From: Salisapilia sapeloensis
Lineage: Eukaryota > Oomycota > Peronosporomycetes > Peronosporales > Salisapiliaceae
NCBI GenBank assembly: GCA_023334545.1
Contig: JAADVB010000030.1
Span: forward strand, 46,714 to 110,713
DNA: 64,000 nucleotides
Direction: 5' to 3'
Position numbers and translations under genes: made by a program
The notes under the pieces: generated by a model
Told to the model about the DNA's origin: nothing
The model's database searches: none
Seen by the model: the letters and a program-made list of their open reading frames with translations, nothing else
Shown here: positions 22,370 to 35,328 of the stretch, in pieces
How the letters are laid out: each line of letters opens with the position of its first letter
Numbering within the stretch: the first letter of the stretch is position 1

Positions 22370-24822
22370 ATGAATACGTCTCCTCTAGCGGCAGGAGAGG
22401 ACACGACCGAGACCAAGCCCAGTCGAATGCACACGCCGAGGAACGGCGCCGAGTCCCCCGGGAGAGGGAGCACCCCGAGCTTTTTCAGGAACGCCACCAA
22501 CTCGTCTTCCCAGCGAACCAACTCGGGCGGAGGCACGGGGACGCCCAAGAGCAAGCACACCAACGCCTCCTTACGACACTTTTCCCTAGGCAGGAGCAAT
22601 AAGCACAACAATGACGCAGGACGGAGCACCAGCGGCGGAGACGCCGCCGACATACGGCACTCGCTAGGCGCCAAGAAGAACAAGAAGAAGAAGGGCGGCA
22701 AGCACGATCAAGGCGCGCCCGTCAGGTCCGGGTCCGCCGGCGCAGAAGGCAGCATCCTCTCCAACTTTTACCCCAAGCGCCACACGCGCAAGGCACTCGC
22801 CGTCACGGCAGCGCTCGCCGCCCAGGGCAGTAGCGACACGAGCTCGGATGGACTCGACGTCCTCCGGATAGAGATCCCCAAGTGGCTGTCGAGGAACGTC
22901 GACACGGACCGCGGCGACGGACACGGCATTATTAACTCGCCAGGCCCGATGGTCCAGGCTGGCCAGCGCTCGTCCACGTGGAACGGCAAAGACACGGACG
23001 ACCAGACGTCTGCGGGCGACGGCAAGCGCTACACGGTCTTCCTCGTCCACGTCCACTACCGCAACGGCCGGATCATCAAGCTCGAGAAGCGCTACAGCCA
23101 CTTTCGAGAGCTCCACAAGGTCCTTCGACGCAAGTACCCTGGCGTAAGCAAATTCTACTTTCCCCCCAAGAAGTTCTTCCTCTCGCTCTCGCTCCACGTC
23201 ATCGAGCAGCGTCGAGAAGCCATCGAGAACTACATGAACGCCGTCCTGTCGCTCAAACCGAGGCCGGACGAACTCTTAGAGTTCCTCACAGACGGACAGG
23301 ACTTTGTCGACGACGACGACGACGCAGACTTTTACGCCAACAACCCCGAGGTCGAGACCAAGCCAGAGCCAGAAGCCTCTCCTCTGGTCTCGGCGCATCA
23401 GCCTAAGCCTCCGTCTCCCCTGGCGCTCCCGACCAAGGACCCGACGACCAAAACGCCTTCGATTGAGCACCTAGAGCCCCACACGCATCGAGAGCAGATC
23501 AAACCCACGGACGAGGCGCACAAGCAGAGGCCGCCTCCACCTGCTACGCCCAGTACGCTGCCGCAGCACGCGCCGGCAGATCGACAGTCGCTCTCGCCCA
23601 CGTACGACGTGAACGCTGTGCCGGCGCCTCGATCGAGCACGAGCAGCGTGGGCGCCACTGGCGTGAACATGACGGACTTTGAGATCCTTAAGATGCTCGG
23701 GAAAGGGTCCTTTGGCAAGGTGTACATGGTGCGGGAGAAGCGGACGAACGAGATTCTGGCGATGAAAGTGCTGCGGAAGGCAGAGCTGGTGAAGCGCAAC
23801 CAGGTGCAGCACACGATGACCGAGAGGCGGATTATGAGCGCTGTAAGCCACCCGTTCGTGGTGGAGCTCCGGTACTCTTTCCAGACGCAGAGCAAGCTGG
23901 TCATGATCTCCGAGTACTGCTGCGGCGGAGAGATCTTCTTCCATTTAAAAAAGTTCCGCTCCTTCTCGGAAGCCATGGTCCGCTTCTACGCCGCGGAGCT
24001 CGTGTCTGCCATCGGACACCTCCACAGCAAGGACGTCATCTACCGAGACCTCAAGCCAGAGAACATTTTGCTGGATGAACAGGGACACGTCCAGCTGACG
24101 GACTTTGGCCTCTCCAAGATGGATTGCACCGAGTTCCTTGGCGCCAAGACATTCTGCGGCACGCCAGAGTACCTGGCGCCCGAGATGCTCATCAGCCGGC
24201 GCCGGAAGACCGAGTACGGCAAGGCAGTCGACTGGTGGTCTCTCGGCACGCTCATGTACGAGATGCTCACGGGCTGGCCGCCCTTCTTCGACCGCAACAT
24301 CGAGAAGATGTGCACCAAGATTATGAAGGCGCCGCTCAAGTTTCCGGCGCACTTTGGCCTCAGCCCCGATGTCAAGGACCTCATTAGCGGGCTCTTGGAG
24401 CGAGACCCGAACAACCGGCTCGGCTGTCGGCCGGACGCCGGCGTCGAGGACATCAAGACCCACGCCTTTTTCAACGACATCGACTGGACGGCCCTCGAGC
24501 GCCGGTCTGTCAAGCCTCCGTTCAAGCCTCGCGTCCGAGGCCCGACGGACCTCCAGAACTTTGATAAGGAATTCACCAAGGAGCTGCCGGACCAGCACTT
24601 TTTACAGGTACGTTTTTTTGGTATATATATGGACATTGCGGGAGACTGATGTGGTGTGCTCTGATTTTATAGCAAGACCGGCGGCTGTCGTCGTCCCCCA
24701 AGAACGAGTTCAACGGCTTCTCGTACACGCGCCAAGTGCGTGGGCTGCCCAAGGAGCTGCGAGGCACCGACGTGCGCTACTCTGGCGACGGCTCCGGCGT
24801 ACGCCCCCTCTCCAATTCTTAA
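22370..24822 (+). CDS. PX-domain AGC-family serine/threonine kinase (SGK3-like architecture)
   Basis: Phosphoinositide-binding protein kinase. Two exons, 22370-24607 and 24673-24822, give 795 residues. A low-complexity N-terminus (1-215) precedes a PX domain at about 218-305 (RYTVFLVHVHYRNGR through YFPPKKFF), which in the family binds PI3P on endosomes. After a proline-rich linker the kinase domain spans about 434-705. It has the glycine loop LGKGSFGKVY, the lysine in AMKVLRKAE, VIYRDLKPENILL, LTDFGLSK, and the activation segment TFCGTPEYLAPE with its phosphorylatable threonine. Exon 2 supplies the C-terminal hydrophobic motif FNGFSY near 759, so the AGC tail needs splicing to be complete. 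PX plus AGC kinase matches animal SGK3. Upstream regulation by a PDK1-like kinase is inferred from the family. Confidence 0.92.
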
Positions 24823-25246
24823 AGTAGTTGCCCCGGCGCTTCGAAGGCGTCACTAGTGTGCATATTGAAAGAATTGTAGGAATCAAGTGAAATAACCCTT
24901 TACTTACTGGTTACCACTTCGCCTTTGTTGTATCTTGACAGAGTAGTCGTACGTAGGCTGAATTGCGATAAGGGAATATGCGGGATACTTTGGATCGCGA
25001 AGAGACACTGAATGGAACAAGAATGCTCATTCATCAATAAAACTAGTTCTGACAAAGGTACTGGATCGGAGATGTAGCCTATTATTGTTGATCATGCATG
25101 CGGTCATCATCTGCATTCATATGAGCTCGTAGGAATACAGGATTAAACATTACGACCAAAGAAATGACAACGATACTTTGATAGCGAATTTCAAGGTCGT
25201 GTTATGTCCGTTCTAGTTGTACATTCGAGAGATGGTAAATAGCGAG
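24823..25246. other. Convergent 3' intergenic region
   Basis: Lies between the stop codons of the kinase (+) and the F-box protein (-). It is moderately AT-rich and presumably holds both 3' UTRs. No gene or repeat seen. Confidence 0.4.
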
Positions 25247-27436
25247 CTACGCGGCAATCGTCGCCGCCGGATAGTCCATGTCCACGTCGCTGACATCGTC
25301 GTCCTGGAAAAACACAGGCAGCATTTCCCGCATCGGGTGCTTAGACGTGTGCTCGGTGAAGTTGTACACGCGCTCCCACGTCCCGTTGACATTGGCATAT
25401 CGATGTCCAATCTCACTCATCTGGTCTACTCGAAAGTCATGAATACCAAGATAAGCAGCAATCAAAGGAAAAGCACATACCGTGGCAAGCGTGGCACAGG
25501 TCATAATCATTGCACAAGAGGCAATTGTAGCGAGGGCCCTGGAAGTCAGTAATACCGCACGAGTCACAGATGAATCCCAAGTGCCTTCCTTCCATGATAT
25601 ACTCTAGCGTTTTCCGTCCGTCTTCTTGACACTTTCGGAAGGCACTTCGGACGCGAAACTTGGGCATGTCCAGTTTCTCCGCCAGCGTTTCAATCTGCCC
25701 CAACGTCGGAGCTCGGATCGGGTGCTGCGCTAGGTGCTGCGCCTGGCTATATTGGTCATCCAGCAGTCCGTCTGTCGTGTCGTAGAGCTTGGCCCACGCC
25801 TGAGGCGTGCTGGGTAAGAAGATGAGGATGTCTCCTACCTGCAACGTGTTCTGCGCATCGTACGGGATGGCGGTAGAGATGACTTTCGGCGCGATCTCCT
25901 CCTTGACCATGGTCATGTCGGCAGAACAAGTCTCTAGCGTCTGTGCGACGACGTCATAGATGGAGCTTATGGAAATGCCAGCGTGCATGTAGAAGCGTCC
26001 GAGGTACTCGATCTGAGACATGCGTACGTTCATCGTCTTGACAAATACGAAACCTTGCTTCTCTGATATGAAAGAGCTCGGTTGGCATGGCAAAGGTTCA
26101 AGCGGCAGGTCGTCATGGACCTTGTCCTCGACGTAGATCTGGCAGAACGAGTAGGCGTCGATATCTACTCCGTCCGCCAGTAGCTTTCCAAACAGAGGTC
26201 GATGCGGATCATTCTCTGGATGCGTCAAGAGCTTCCGAGGTCGTAGCGCCTGTCCGGATGCGATGGGCTGGTTGAAGCACCAGACGTCCGTTTCCGTCGG
26301 GTGGAGGTTGTATGTGCGACAGAGCGCCGTGATGAGGTCGTTCAAGGTGCAGCAAAAGGGCAATTCGAGCGTCTCGGATTGCGTCAAGTCGACGAGTCCG
26401 AGTTCGTGGTGGCGCTTCAAGTGTCTTTCGAAGAGCACTCGGAACGTGATGGTCATGACACGCACGTGCGCCGTGATGGTGAGCGCTCCGGTGGTCGGGT
26501 GGACGTACCCGTTCTCTGGTTTGTGGAGCATCGAGAGCGCTCCGAGGGAGTGGACGCCCCAGTTGTTGAGTTGACGATCAAACTTGTTGTCCTGGAGAGA
26601 GGAATGCCAGGCCAGGCGTTTGGATTCCGACTGGACGTTTTCGACTGCGAGAGAGAAGACGGCGCAGGTGAGCCAGTCAGGTGGACGGCTTGAGAGGTCT
26701 GTGAGGACGAGGTAGACGCTGAGGGCTTTGCCAGCGTACTGCAGTTCGTTGGGGTTTCCACGCGGGAAGATCCAGAGACAAAAGTGGTGTTCTCCAATGG
26801 CGAAAGTGTCCGATATGATTTTCTCCTGCTCGGTCTTGGCAAAGTTGTCGATGCGGACGCTGCATTCGGCTCGGACGTTTCGCTTGTGCTGCTCCTGGAA
26901 GCACGTTCGCCAGCTTCCTCCATACAGGCGCACGAGCTATATGTCTTTCTCAGTCTGTTTATATGTTGGTTGTATGGGGAGATACGTACGTCATAGTCTG
27001 GAGCTCCAGGTAGTTGCGGAAGGAGTTGTAGACGTAGACTCGGCCATCGAAGACGGCAGATCTTTTGCCACACTTGGTGGTCGTACGAGAGTTCGGCGAA
27101 CGTCCGGCAGACGTGTGCGGAGGTAAGGAGAGAGTGTCCGTCTAGCATAGATAGTACGCGATGTACGATCTCCTTTGGCAGTCGGTAGATGAGCGACACG
27201 GGCGGAGGCGGCGCGACGGTGGGCGACGGTGCCGAGAGGATGGTACAGTGCGTCCTCGGGAGTGGCAGGTGGAAGAGTGGTTTGGTCGGCCGAAGGAGGC
27301 TATCCGTGGATCCGACGACTCCTCCAGTGCTGTCAGTGGTGTGCTTGGGTCCGGAGTCGGACGCGACGGAGACGGTCATGTCGGACGAACAGCGTCTAGT
27401 GGTTCTTCTGAGAAGAGTTGGAATTTGAAACGGCAC
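25247..27436 (-). CDS. F-box / MATH / ZZ zinc-finger protein
   Basis: Three exons (26990-27436, 25481-26936, 25247-25425) splice in frame to 693 residues. An F-box lies near residues 80-125 (IYRLPKEIVHRVLSMLDGHS, then VWQKICRLRW). A MATH (TRAF-like) fold lies at about 165-300 (VRIDNFAKTEQEKI, FCLWIFPRGNPNE, LSVYLVLTDLSSRPPDW). The middle region has ubiquitin-like-fold character (LELPFCCTLNDLITALCRTY). A ZZ finger lies at about 606-640, with cysteines in ICDSCGITDFQGPRYNCLLC and YDLCHACHD; its last zinc-ligand region is completed across the final intron. F-box proteins are substrate receptors of SCF ubiquitin ligases, and MATH and ZZ domains typically bind substrates, so an SCF adaptor is likely. 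An in-frame ATG at 27379 is an alternative start. The combination of domains is uncommon. Confidence 0.82.
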
Positions 27437-27819
27437 GACACCCTTTCAAGATTTCCAGGACGAGTGGAAATGTGGCCAAGGTGATGCTTTTACGAGTGTC
27501 TAGATACGAGTCGAACTGTTTGGTCGAGTCGAAGATCCGGTCGAGTAGTGGGCGCAGCAGATCCTTCCGAGAAGTAGTCCTAATATCCAGTAAACGTCCT
27601 GGTCATCTCTTTCAGACTCACTTGACGATATTAATGCAATGTAAACTCTTGGTATTGTACATGTCTCTTGTATTTAGTGGCTTCCTGTACGGACGCTAGT
27701 GACTAGAAAGTGGGTGCTCCGTCCGACTCACTCCAAGTAGACGAGTACTCTCTTCGATGGCATTATGTGTATAAAGCAGGCACGAAACGACCAAGTGGGG
27801 ACTTTGGATCACGAGCCGG
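27437..27819. promoter_or_regulatory. Divergent intergenic region between F-box and kinesin-13 genes
   Basis: 383 bases between head-to-head start codons. Either gene could have a further 5' exon here, but I see no supported coding extension or named motif. Confidence 0.3.
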
Positions 27820-30053
<2,234 letters not shown>

Positions 30054-30378
30054 AGAGACTAGTAGGGCGCAGGCAATGGGACGAGGAGATGAATGCATAT
30101 CACTTTCTTTGCACCTTACTTGTCTTCGTTTCTCGTCTGCATGTGTCGAAGGAGTGGCGGAGGAGGGATATCCACTGCTGTGTTGCAAAGTATGCAACTT
30201 TCTCTACGTACTAGCTGTATGGAAGTCCATTCCTAGCAGCGATGCAGCAGTCGGAAGAGGAAGCGTAGGCTTTCCATAGACCCCCGCTTTTGCAATACTC
30301 TAAAATTTCGTGCCCTAATTTGTCATTCAGGCGGATTGAAGTGAGAGCACAACACAAGCAGCGAAAGAAGCTTTTGGC
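30054..30378. other. Intergenic region, no gene seen
   Basis: Lies between the kinesin-13 stop and the AAA ATPase start on the same strand. It probably contains a 3' UTR and a promoter. Nothing coding is convincing. Confidence 0.3.
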
Positions 30379-32329
30379 ATGTCCAAGCTATTGCGACAAA
30401 GTGTGCGGCGGAGAGCTACTCGAATCCCCAATCATAGGCTGTATGCGAGCCATGCAGCGTCCGTATCTACCTTGACAAGTGCTAGGAAGGATGCAACCCT
30501 CCCTCTGGTCGTTCGTGCAGCAGACCAAGATGGATCCAAGTGGCTTTCCGTCGCAGCCATGGCAAGTGCCGGCGTCGCGCTTGCTGCTTTCGCAACAGAC
30601 GACCGAGCGTCATTGGAAGCGAAGGACTCCGAGGTAAGTCGATCTAGCAAAGCACGTACAAGTCAAAGCTGATAGGAAGAGCTACTTTAGGAACTTTCGT
30701 ATGCAGAAGCAGTCGAATCGATCCGGGCACAAGTGTCCGAGTTCCGATCTGCACTCAAGAGCAAGCAGTCACACGTCCCGCAGTCATACCCGATTCCAAA
30801 GATCTCCATCTCGCGCATAAAAGCTCCTAACGGCGTGAGCACCATCCGGATCGAGTTTAACTGCCCAACGTTTGTGGACCAAGAGGCCATTCTCGGTCGA
30901 TTCATATCGACTCTAGGCGCCAAGGAGACGATACAAACAGTCCCCGTCACGTCCACCACTATGGAAGGACACAAGTATTCTACCGTCCAGTACGTCTACA
31001 CGTCTGGTTGTGGCTCCTTCCACTTCCTTCGAGACTTGCCTACGACGCTCAAGCAGAGCAGGAGCTTTGTGTTCTACAAGGACCACAGCATGTCGACTGC
31101 AGAAGTGGATGCCGTGGTGGATGCGTACAAGGAGCTCTATGCTCCGACGAACGTCCGTAGGTTCCGTGCCCATAATATGGAGGACCGCAGACGACTTATG
31201 CGGGCTGATCAGACAGAGAAGCAGGGGAAGCAAGGTGGAGGGAAGCAGGAAGCTATCCAGCAGCTGGAGTCTCTCGGTATTGACGTGTATGAGCCGATGG
31301 AAGGCGAGCGGAGTCTCACGTGGGACAGTATTGTACGTCTATTCCTCTCGTACCTCTTGGATGTACCTAACGCTTGATGTAGGCTGGGTACGACGGCGTG
31401 AAGCAGGAGATTCAGGACACGGTCGTGTTGGCTCTGCAGCATCCAGAGCTGTATGACGACATCGCTCGCAAGACGCGCTTCCGGTACGAGAGCAATCGTC
31501 CTCGCGCTGTGCTCATGGAAGGTCCTCCTGGGACAGGGAAGACGCTAAGTGCGAGAGTGATTGCTCAGGAGGCTGGCGTCCCGATGATCCACCTTCCGAT
31601 TGAAAATGTCGTGAGCAAGTGGTATGGAGAGAGTGAGAAAAAGATGGCGTCGATCTTTGACGCTTGTGAAAAGCTCGATGGCGCGATTATCTTTATCGAC
31701 GAGGTAGAGACGATAGGAGGGAGGTTGGAGGTGGAGTGCTAATGATGGACTAGATTGATGCGTTAGCAGGAGACCGGTCTGGCGGGAATATGCATGAAGC
31801 ATCCAGACGCATCCTATCGGTGCTGCTGCAAAAGGTGGAAGGCTTTGCGTCTGCCCAGAAGACAACTGTCATCTGTGCCACGAATCGGTAGCGTCTAGAG
31901 ATCAATAATACTCGACAAGAATTTTTATACGCATGTGAATGAGTAGGAAAGAGGATTTGGACTCGGCACTCCTCAGTCGCTTTGACCTTGCGATCCGGTA
32001 CGATCTGCCAGACGACGCGACTCGGAAGGCCGTATTCGAACGCTACGCCAAGCAACTGACAGATAAAGATCTTACTGATCTAGCTGGAGTATCGGCCGGA
32101 TTATCCTGTCGAGACGTTAAGGAGGTACGTGGTCTAGGTCCTATCTCGTCTTCCGCTACTGACGTTTAACTAGATCTGTGAGTACGCCGAACGCAAGTGG
32201 GCTTCTCGCGTCGTACGAAAGGAAGCACGTGGAGACCTACCGTCGATTGAACTTTACATGGAAGCGGTAAAGATGCACACGCGCGGCTTGTCTCGCGCAG
32301 GAGCGTCGGACGATGTGGTGGAAGCCTAA
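30379..32329 (+). CDS. AAA ATPase, probably mitochondrial
   Basis: Six exons (30379-30633, 30691-31332, 31383-31703, 31754-31887, 31947-32124, 32174-32329) splice in frame to 561 residues. The N-terminus is Arg/Ser/Ala-rich with almost no acidic residues for the first 35 positions (MSKLLRQSVRRRATRI), typical of a mitochondrial presequence. A short hydrophobic segment (WLSVAAMASAGVALAAFA) at about 52-70 could anchor it in a membrane. A single AAA module follows: Walker A EGPPGTGKT near residue 344, SKWYGESEKKM, Walker B AIIFIDE-I-D interrupted by an intron, sensor ATNR, and the arginine region LLSRFDLAIRY. The region between anchor and AAA is not a domain I know. One AAA module with an N-terminal membrane segment suggests protein extraction or quality control, but the exact family is unassigned. 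Confidence 0.85.
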
Positions 32330-32440
32330 TAGGATGCTCTGAAGGACTGTCGAAAAATGTTTTGACGGGAAATATACCACGATGTATCTCGCGCAATTGT
32401 TTAACCCGTGTTTGCAATGAATACCGATTCGGCATGATTG

Positions 32441-32605
32441 GGTTTCGTATTTTGTAGCTCTATTCATGGTGCTCGAATCAGCAAACTTTGCGTCCGTTGA
32501 GCGTAGCCGATTTTGCTCTGCCACTTGCCATTGGAAACCTAACGGAACACTTTAATGTAGCATTCCCGCCAAAAAGGAAGTATGAAAGCAACTAATTGTT
32601 CGTCT
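32441..32605 (-). repeat. Decayed dispersed repeat, copy A
   Basis: This stretch aligns, at roughly 70% by eye, with 63825-63965 at the right edge of the window, in the same orientation. The best-preserved shared core is TGCCATTGGAAACC. On the minus strand both encode related broken peptides: here RFPMASG and, after a frameshift, STDAKFADSSTM; there GFPMACG and STTAEFADSIIM. That points to a decayed coding element of a multi-copy family, which I cannot name. Confidence 0.6.
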
Positions 32606-32694
32606 TGGATCCAACCATGAGGAAATGATCTTCGAGAAGACTTCAAGCCACGCCTGGTTCTCAAAGTGTGCACATTTGAAAAAGCGCGTGAAAG

Positions 32695-32849
32695 ACTTGG
32701 TGAGCTCTTCGCTTTACTTGCGCTAGTGAGCTCTTCGCTACTATTTCGGAACAGGCATAGTACAGTGGTGGGCGAAATAATTGAGCGATATTTGTGACTC
32801 GCACTGTACTCCGTCCCACTGAAATGGCGAAGAGCTCAATGTTGCAAGT
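32695..32849. mobile_element. Tiny mariner-like inverted-repeat element nested in a larger inverted repeat
   Basis: At 32761-32808 a 48-base unit begins TACAGTG and ends CACTGTA. That is a CAGTG/CACTG terminal inverted repeat bounded by TA dinucleotides, the signature of Tc1/mariner insertions. The left end continues GTGGGCGAAATAATTGAGC, which resembles mariner-type termini. Around it lies a second inverted repeat: ACTTG...TGAGCTCTTCGC at 32716-32738 against GCGAAGAGCTCA...CAAGT at 32827-32849. The motif TGAGCTCTTCGC also appears at 32701-32712. There is no transposase, so at most this is a miniature or internally deleted relic. Confidence 0.5.
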
Positions 32850-33354
32850 AAATCGAATGACACTTCAACCTGAATGGCTTCTGAGGATACACCATGATAC
32901 GTTCGATTCTATGCCCACCGAAGCATGACAGAGGAGCGAACGATATACGTGAACGGAAACGTAAGAATAAGGTGAACCATCAAAGGCTTGAATATTGGTT
33001 TCTACAACACTTTTGCGCGTTTATTCACATAGTGCCTGAAATACCTCGCCTAATACCCGATTATCCACTCAACGAAGACAGCCTTAAACTAGCTCAAATT
33101 TATAAAAAAGGCTTGCTTTACTTGGTAGAGTGCGTATATTGCACTTTTTCATATTTGCTACGTAGTCTCAGTACTCCAAATGACAACAACCGGGAGTCCC
33201 GACGCTTTTGGATTTATTCGTTCGGAATGTTTTGTATACGTTATAAAACGGAAGAATGGCCGAAAGTTATAAAACTGAGGAACGGCTGTGTGTCTATCCC
33301 TCGACAAGTGTACGAGTATCGAGGCCGTACGTCCGAAACCAGTCAAAAGAAGGA
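32850..33354. other. Intergenic region upstream of the SR factor
   Basis: A plus-strand frame is open from 32894 to 33490, but it has no recognisable domain, runs through the SR factor's first exon in another frame, and looks like chance. The region presumably holds the SR promoter. Confidence 0.3.
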
Positions 33355-34562
33355 ATGGGAACTCGCGTATACATTGGAGGTCTACCCCGCGACGCGACGT
33401 CTCGGGAAGTGCAAGACGCTTTCAGTCGCTACGGCTACGTGTCGAATATTTGGATCGCTCGGAACCCGCCTGGCTTCGCTTTCATCGTAAGTGTTTTCGC
33501 TCGTATGCGCGCCGTCGGGCTTGTCCCGCCAAGGATCGGTCTCGTTCCTACAAACTTCGCGCTCTCGGAGCTAGGACGAACATGATTCTCTACGTACAAG
33601 TCTCTGTGTATACATTTATATACGACGACCACTTGGCGAGCGAGATGGAGCTACGCATCGAATGATCTGCGCGTGACGCTGCGTCGCTTCGTTCGCTCCT
33701 TACATCGCCTCGACGCGCTATTCTGTCTCGATTTCTTCACGCAGTCGTCTCACTCTTCCTCCGTCTCTCCGTACCCACCCTCCATTTACTAGGATTTCGA
33801 AGACCCTCGCGACGCCGATGACGCTATTCGCTCCATGGACGGGCGAGACTTTCTAGGCGGAAGGTATCTCCCTCCTCCCTCATTGCTACCTAGGAACACA
33901 TTCTTATCTAGCCTACAGAATCCGAGTGGAGATTGCGCGTGGAGGAAGCCGTCGCGACAGGGAAGGAGGCGGCGGACGTGGCGGCGGAGAAGAACGCAAA
34001 GGTAGGGTGTGCCAAGTGGAATACCAGTGTACATGTATCAACGACAGGATAGGCCGCAACCCACCGCAGCGGACCGACTTCAAGGTGCGTGTGTCGGACC
34101 TCCCGCGTGGCATTGACTGGCGTAACGTCAAGGACTACCTCCGTACGGGTGGTGAAGTTACGTTCTGTGACATTGAGTCGGACGGCACAGCGTACGTTCT
34201 ACCGGCCTATCGATTCCCCATCGTCTTCTCATCCGCATAATAGAGTGGCCGAGTTCATGACCAAGAACGACATGGACGACGCCATCAAGAAGCTGGATGA
34301 TACCGAGTTCCGTGGCAACTACATTCGCGTCCAGGCCGAGAGCGGCGCCGGCGGAGGCAGCGGTGGCCGTCGCTCTCGCTCCAGGTCTCCCCGTCGCGAC
34401 CGCCGCTCTCGCTCGCGTTCGAACGGGCGTCGTGAGTCTCCTCGCCGCGACCGTCGTTCTCGCTCTCGAAGTGGCGGCGACCGAGAAGCTCGTTCGCCTC
34501 GTCGGTCTCGCTCCAAGTCCCCGGCCGCGAGTTCTCCTCCGCCACGCAAGAACTCGGTGTAA
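33355..34562 (+). CDS. SR splicing factor with two RRMs (SRSF1-like)
   Basis: Pre-mRNA splicing regulator. Five exons (33355-33486, 33793-33863, 33919-34001, 34053-34191, 34244-34562) splice in frame to 247 residues. The first RRM spans residues 1-75 and shows RNP2 (RVYIGGLP) and RNP1-like (PPGFAFIDFE) motifs. A Gly/Arg-rich hinge follows (GGGGRGGGEERK). The second RRM at about 110-180 carries RGIDWRNVKDYLR, the counterpart of the SWQDLKD signature of SRSF1-type pseudo-RRMs. The C-terminal RS domain (RRSRSRSPRRDRRSRSRS onward) is the substrate of SR kinases. The first intron is 306 nt, five to six times longer than other introns here, which may matter for autoregulation. Identity as an SR protein is certain; SRSF1 orthology is likely. 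Confidence 0.93.
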
Positions 34563-34823
34563 GGACCGACTGGTTTTTGGACGCGTGCGTTTCGATAGTC
34601 AAGAGAGAGAGAGAGGATAAGAGAAATGTATGCGACTTTGGCATTCCGTACGTCTTGTGATGGTTTATAAGGGTAGAAGAGGAAGGGAACGAAAGACATG
34701 ATGGACCTGCTCGAAAACGATGCTGAGATTTACCTACGGATAGAGCCCAGCCGCGGCGTCTCATACATCAGAGTAGGTCTCGACGTTGCGGAAGACTGCC
34801 CGTGCTAGTTGGATGCCACGACT

Positions 34824-35157
34824 CTAAATATCCTTGCGCTGGAGACCTATCGAGAGCAAGTAAGACAAGGCGTTTCGATACTAGTTGGAAAGGCAAGAAC
34901 GTACCAGGAGGCAGGGACTGCGTGAGCTTGTTAGCCTTCTCGGTGTCCGTGACGCAGAGCGTGTAGAGGTAGCGAGAGCAGCGGATCTTGAACTTGACGA
35001 CCTTGTCGCTCTTCTTGATCTTGACCGAGCGCGCATCCTTTCGGCGCGCTTTTTGCAAAAAGTCGCGGATGTCCGTGATTTGCTTCGGCTACATATACAC
35101 AAGAACACTAGTCAGTCATCTCTCTCCTTGGACATCAGCGACCTAAGGACGCACCAT
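34824..35157 (-). CDS. RPL38: 60S ribosomal protein eL38
   Basis: Small component of the large cytosolic ribosomal subunit. Three exons (35155-35157, 34905-35088, 34824-34846) give 69 residues, against 70 in human. The first exon is only the ATG; the donor GTGCGT follows at once and the acceptor is at 35089. Conserved sequence includes [34 protein letters not shown] and KLTQSLPPG. The last exon completes GLQRKDI before the stop at 34824-34826. The splice choice at the start gives MPKQI, matching the usual MPRKI beginning of the family, whereas reading through the donor would not. It is head-to-head with the PNPase gene, 171 bases apart. Confidence 0.95.
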
Positions 35158-35328
35158 GGTGGTAGTGGGCTTGTCTTCTCAACTGCAGCCGAGCGCAGGT
35201 TTTGAATTGGTCTTGGCCAGTCGATTTGACTGGCCCGGAACTGCCATACAAAAACCAAGACCAGCAGCTTGTAGAGCTCTCGTGGCAATTGGTGGAAACT
35301 AGACGACCTCGAGACACCAGTCGCCAAC

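Noticed and set aside
22678-22700. Lysine-codon run as a microsatellite
   Set aside because: In-frame coding of the kinase N-terminus.
32894-33490. 198-codon plus-strand frame
   Set aside because: No domain, and it overlaps SR exon 1 in another frame. Chance open frame.
34370-34520. Short tandem repeats
   Set aside because: They are the RS/SR codons of the splicing factor's C-terminal domain.
35078-35100. TGCTTCGGCTACATATAC resembling the start of U6 snRNA
   Set aside because: It is the eL38 exon/intron border on the other strand, and nothing downstream matches U6.
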